Source of the DNA: SAR202 cluster bacterium
GTDB taxonomy: Bacteria; Chloroflexota; Dehalococcoidia; UBA3495
Length of the DNA stretch: 8,238 bases
Assembly (NCBI GenBank): GCA_009392075.1
Contig: VFHG01000154.1
Location: forward strand, 1-8,238
Direction: 5' to 3'
Below the pieces are notes generated by a model, which did not search any database, was not told the origin of the DNA, and saw only the letters and a list, made by a program, of their open reading frames with translations. A program made the translations under genes and the position numbers. Of this stretch, positions 6,568 through 8,238 are shown piece after piece (position 1 is the stretch's first letter; every line of letters begins with the position of its first letter).

Positions 6568-8238
6568 CTACAAGACATGCACCGGGTCAACGTCTACGGT
6601 GCAGCCTTGAGGAAATTCCATGCCCTCTATAAACCGCAGAAGCCTACGCCCGCGGAGCGTGAGATGCCAGCGGTAACGGCCCCGTATCCGCGAAGGTATC
6701 CCCGGCGCCGGGCCGATCACTTCAATGTCGGTCAGCCCTTGGGCCTCGGCCCGTAGGGTCATCGTTCTTCCGGTCTCCGTGGCGTGTCCCAGCGCCTGGT
6801 CGTCGTTGGGGGCTTGGAACACTAGATGGACCATCTCGTTGAACGGAGGGTTGCCTGTTCCACGCCTAGACTCGATCTCATATTGATATAGGGCTTGGTA
6901 GTCCTGAGCAGCGGCCGCCTGAATGGCGTAGTGGTCCGGGTTATATGTCTGGACTATCACCCGTCCAATGTCTTCGCCTCGGCCTGCACGGCCGGCCACC
7001 TGACAGAGCAGTCCAAAAGCCCTTTCTCCGGACCTGAAATCGGGCAGATATATACCGATGTCCGCCAGCACCACTCCCACGAGAGTCACGTTGGGAATAT
7101 CGAGGCCTTTGGCCACCATCTGGGTGCCCACCAGCACCTGAGTGTCGCCACTGGTCAGGCGGGCCATAGTGTCTTCGGTGTCTTGGCCCGAACGGGTGGC
7201 GTCGGCGTCCAGCCGGTCAACGGTGACTCCGGGCAGCAACTTCTTGACCTCTTCCACCACCCGCTGGGTGCCGGCTCCCAGTTGCCTGATATGGGCGCCA
7301 CGGCAGGACGGGCAGGTGTTCGGCATCCGGGTGCGGCGGTTGCAACGGTGGCAGAGCAGCCGCTCTTGATTGGAGTGGTAAGTGAGAGAGACGGAACAGC
7401 TCCGGCAGGTGACCACGTGGCCGCAGTCCCGGCACTGAACGATGGACGAAGCGCCCCGTCGATTGAGGAAGAGGATGGCCTGATGTCTGTTGGCGACACA
7501 CTCCTTCAATCCCTGGGCCAATGCCCGGCTAAAGATACTGCGATTACCATCCCGCAATTCCCGCCGCATGTCGCAGACCTCGACCTGGGCCAGGCGTGAC
7601 ACCCGGTCCGGGCCGGCGCTCACCCGGTCGGGCAGTTCCAGAAGCGTGTGCCAGCCCCTGGTTGCGGCGTAGTAGGTTTCCACGTCGGGAGTCGCACTGC
7701 CCATGACCACCGGAGAGCCGGTGAGGCGGCCAAGTTGCAGGGCCGAAGCGCGGGCGTGATATAGCGGGTGCGTCTCGACCTGCTTGTAAGTCCATTCATG
7801 CTCTTCATCGATCACGATGAGGCCGAGATCGCCCAATGGGGCGAACAGGGAACTGCGGGGCCCCACGACCACGTCGTACTTCCCTTCGCGAATGTCCCAC
7901 CACTGTTCAAACTGCTGGCGCGACGTTAGCCGGCTGTGCATCACTGCCACCCGGCCGGGGAACCAGGCATCCACCCGCTCCAGTGTTTGGGGAGTCAACG
8001 ATATCTCAGGCACCAGGAATATGGCTTGACGGCCCTGGCGCACAACCTGGTCAATGGCCCGCAGGTAGACCTCAGTCTTGCCGCTGCCCGTGACCCCATG
8101 GAGCAGGAAGCTGCCCGGCTGCAATTCCGGGTCTTCGATGGCCCCGCTGATCTTGGCCAGGGCTTCTTCCTGGTGAATGGTCAGCGTGTGTTGCTGCCGG
8201 CCGTCCTCTGAGCTAGGTTTGGCGATGGGTGCCGCGTC
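6568..8238 (-). CDS. priA: Primosomal protein N' (PriA replication-restart helicase), 5' end outside the window
   Basis: PriA is a superfamily 2 3'-5' DNA helicase that recognises stalled forks and reloads the replisome. The frame is open to the window edge and gives 556 residues; the N-terminal DNA-binding part (3'-end-binding and winged-helix domains) is cut off. Counting from the edge, Walker A GVTGSGKTEVY is at about 48-58, the DEEH box (VIDEEHEWTYK) at about 142-152 and GSATPDVET at about 180-188. The helicase-embedded zinc domain has eight cysteines in four Cys-x2-Cys pairs (CRDC, CRSC, CHRC, CPSC; roughly 7303-7434). LVGTQMVAKG, PDFRSGERAF and QVAGRAGR follow as the C-terminal helicase motifs, and the end DVDPVHVL is the family's usual ending. 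All catalytic and zinc positions I can see are kept. TTG 8124, which could be mistaken for a start, lies inside the helicase core. It is followed by def after 84 bases that contain def's own promoter. Confidence 0.95.
   Translation of the reverse strand, partial: DAAPIAKPSSEDGRQQHTLTIHQEEALAKISGAIEDPELQPGSFLLHGVTGSGKTEVYLRAIDQVVRQGRQAIFLVPEISLTPQTLERVDAWFPGRVAVMHSRLTSRQQFEQWWDIREGKYDVVVGPRSSLFAPLGDLGLIVIDEEHEWTYKQVETHPLYHARASALQLGRLTGSPVVMGSATPDVETYYAATRGWHTLLELPDRVSAGPDRVSRLAQVEVCDMRRELRDGNRSIFSRALAQGLKECVANRHQAILFLNRRGASSIVQCRDCGHVVTCRSCSVSLTYHSNQERLLCHRCNRRTRMPNTCPSCRGAHIRQLGAGTQRVVEEVKKLLPGVTVDRLDADATRSGQDTEDTMARLTSGDTQVLVGTQMVAKGLDIPNVTLVGVVLADIGIYLPDFRSGERAFGLLCQVAGRAGRGEDIGRVIVQTYNPDHYAIQAAAAQDYQALYQYEIESRRGTGNPPFNEMVHLVFQAPNDDQALGHATETGRTMTLRAEAQGLTDIEVIGPAPGIPSRIRGRYRWHLTLRGRRLLRFIEGMEFPQGCTVDVDPVHVL

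Noticed and set aside
6895..7599. Plus-strand open frame of 234 codons opposite priA
   Set aside because: It is a shadow of the GC-rich priA coding strand with no recognisable domain; priA is intact on the other strand.
6568..8124. A start of priA at TTG 8124
   Set aside because: The frame stays open to the window edge and encodes PriA-like sequence upstream of Walker A (LTIHQEEALAKI), so the gene simply continues outside the window.

Overview
This is a bacterial chromosomal window of ordinary housekeeping genes. It is moderately GC-rich and about 95% coding, with no RNA gene, CRISPR array, insertion sequence or phage gene that I can see. The gene content and protein style (SecD and SecF as separate proteins, an HD-domain CCA-type nucleotidyltransferase with a long linker before its HD motif, a PriA-Def neighbourhood) suggest Chloroflexota, perhaps Dehalococcoidia/SAR202-like. 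That placement is inference from family resemblance only.

Layout. Positions 1-256 (minus) hold the 5' part of an endonuclease IV (nfo) gene that leaves the window on the left; it has an apparent one-base deletion just after its start. Positions 257-394 are a divergent promoter region. Positions 395-1429 (plus) encode a zinc-dependent medium-chain alcohol dehydrogenase with a near-consensus promoter so close to the ATG that its mRNA is probably leaderless. It converges on a long minus-strand block, with 26 bases between the stops. In transcription order (right to left) the block is priA (5' end missing, 8238-6568), def (6483-5893), a CCA/poly(A)-polymerase-type tRNA nucleotidyltransferase (5801-4311), secD (4307-2439) and secF (2439-1456). 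A good sigma70-like promoter lies between priA and def, so def-cca-secD-secF can be read as one operon: cca and secD are 3 nt apart, and secD and secF share one base (TAGTG).

How the genes work together. Def removes the formyl group from new proteins, the CCA enzyme matures or repairs tRNA 3' ends, and SecD/SecF use the proton gradient to help complete Sec-dependent export. Together they form a synthesis-to-secretion housekeeping operon. PriA (replication restart) and Nfo (abasic-site repair) are genome-maintenance genes.

I did not find a new multi-gene system. The points most worth checking are the damaged start of nfo together with a His-to-Asn change at a zinc-ligand position, a large extra segment in the periplasmic part of SecD that resembles the SecF P1 layout, an acidic tail on peptide deformylase, and the leaderless dehydrogenase promoter.
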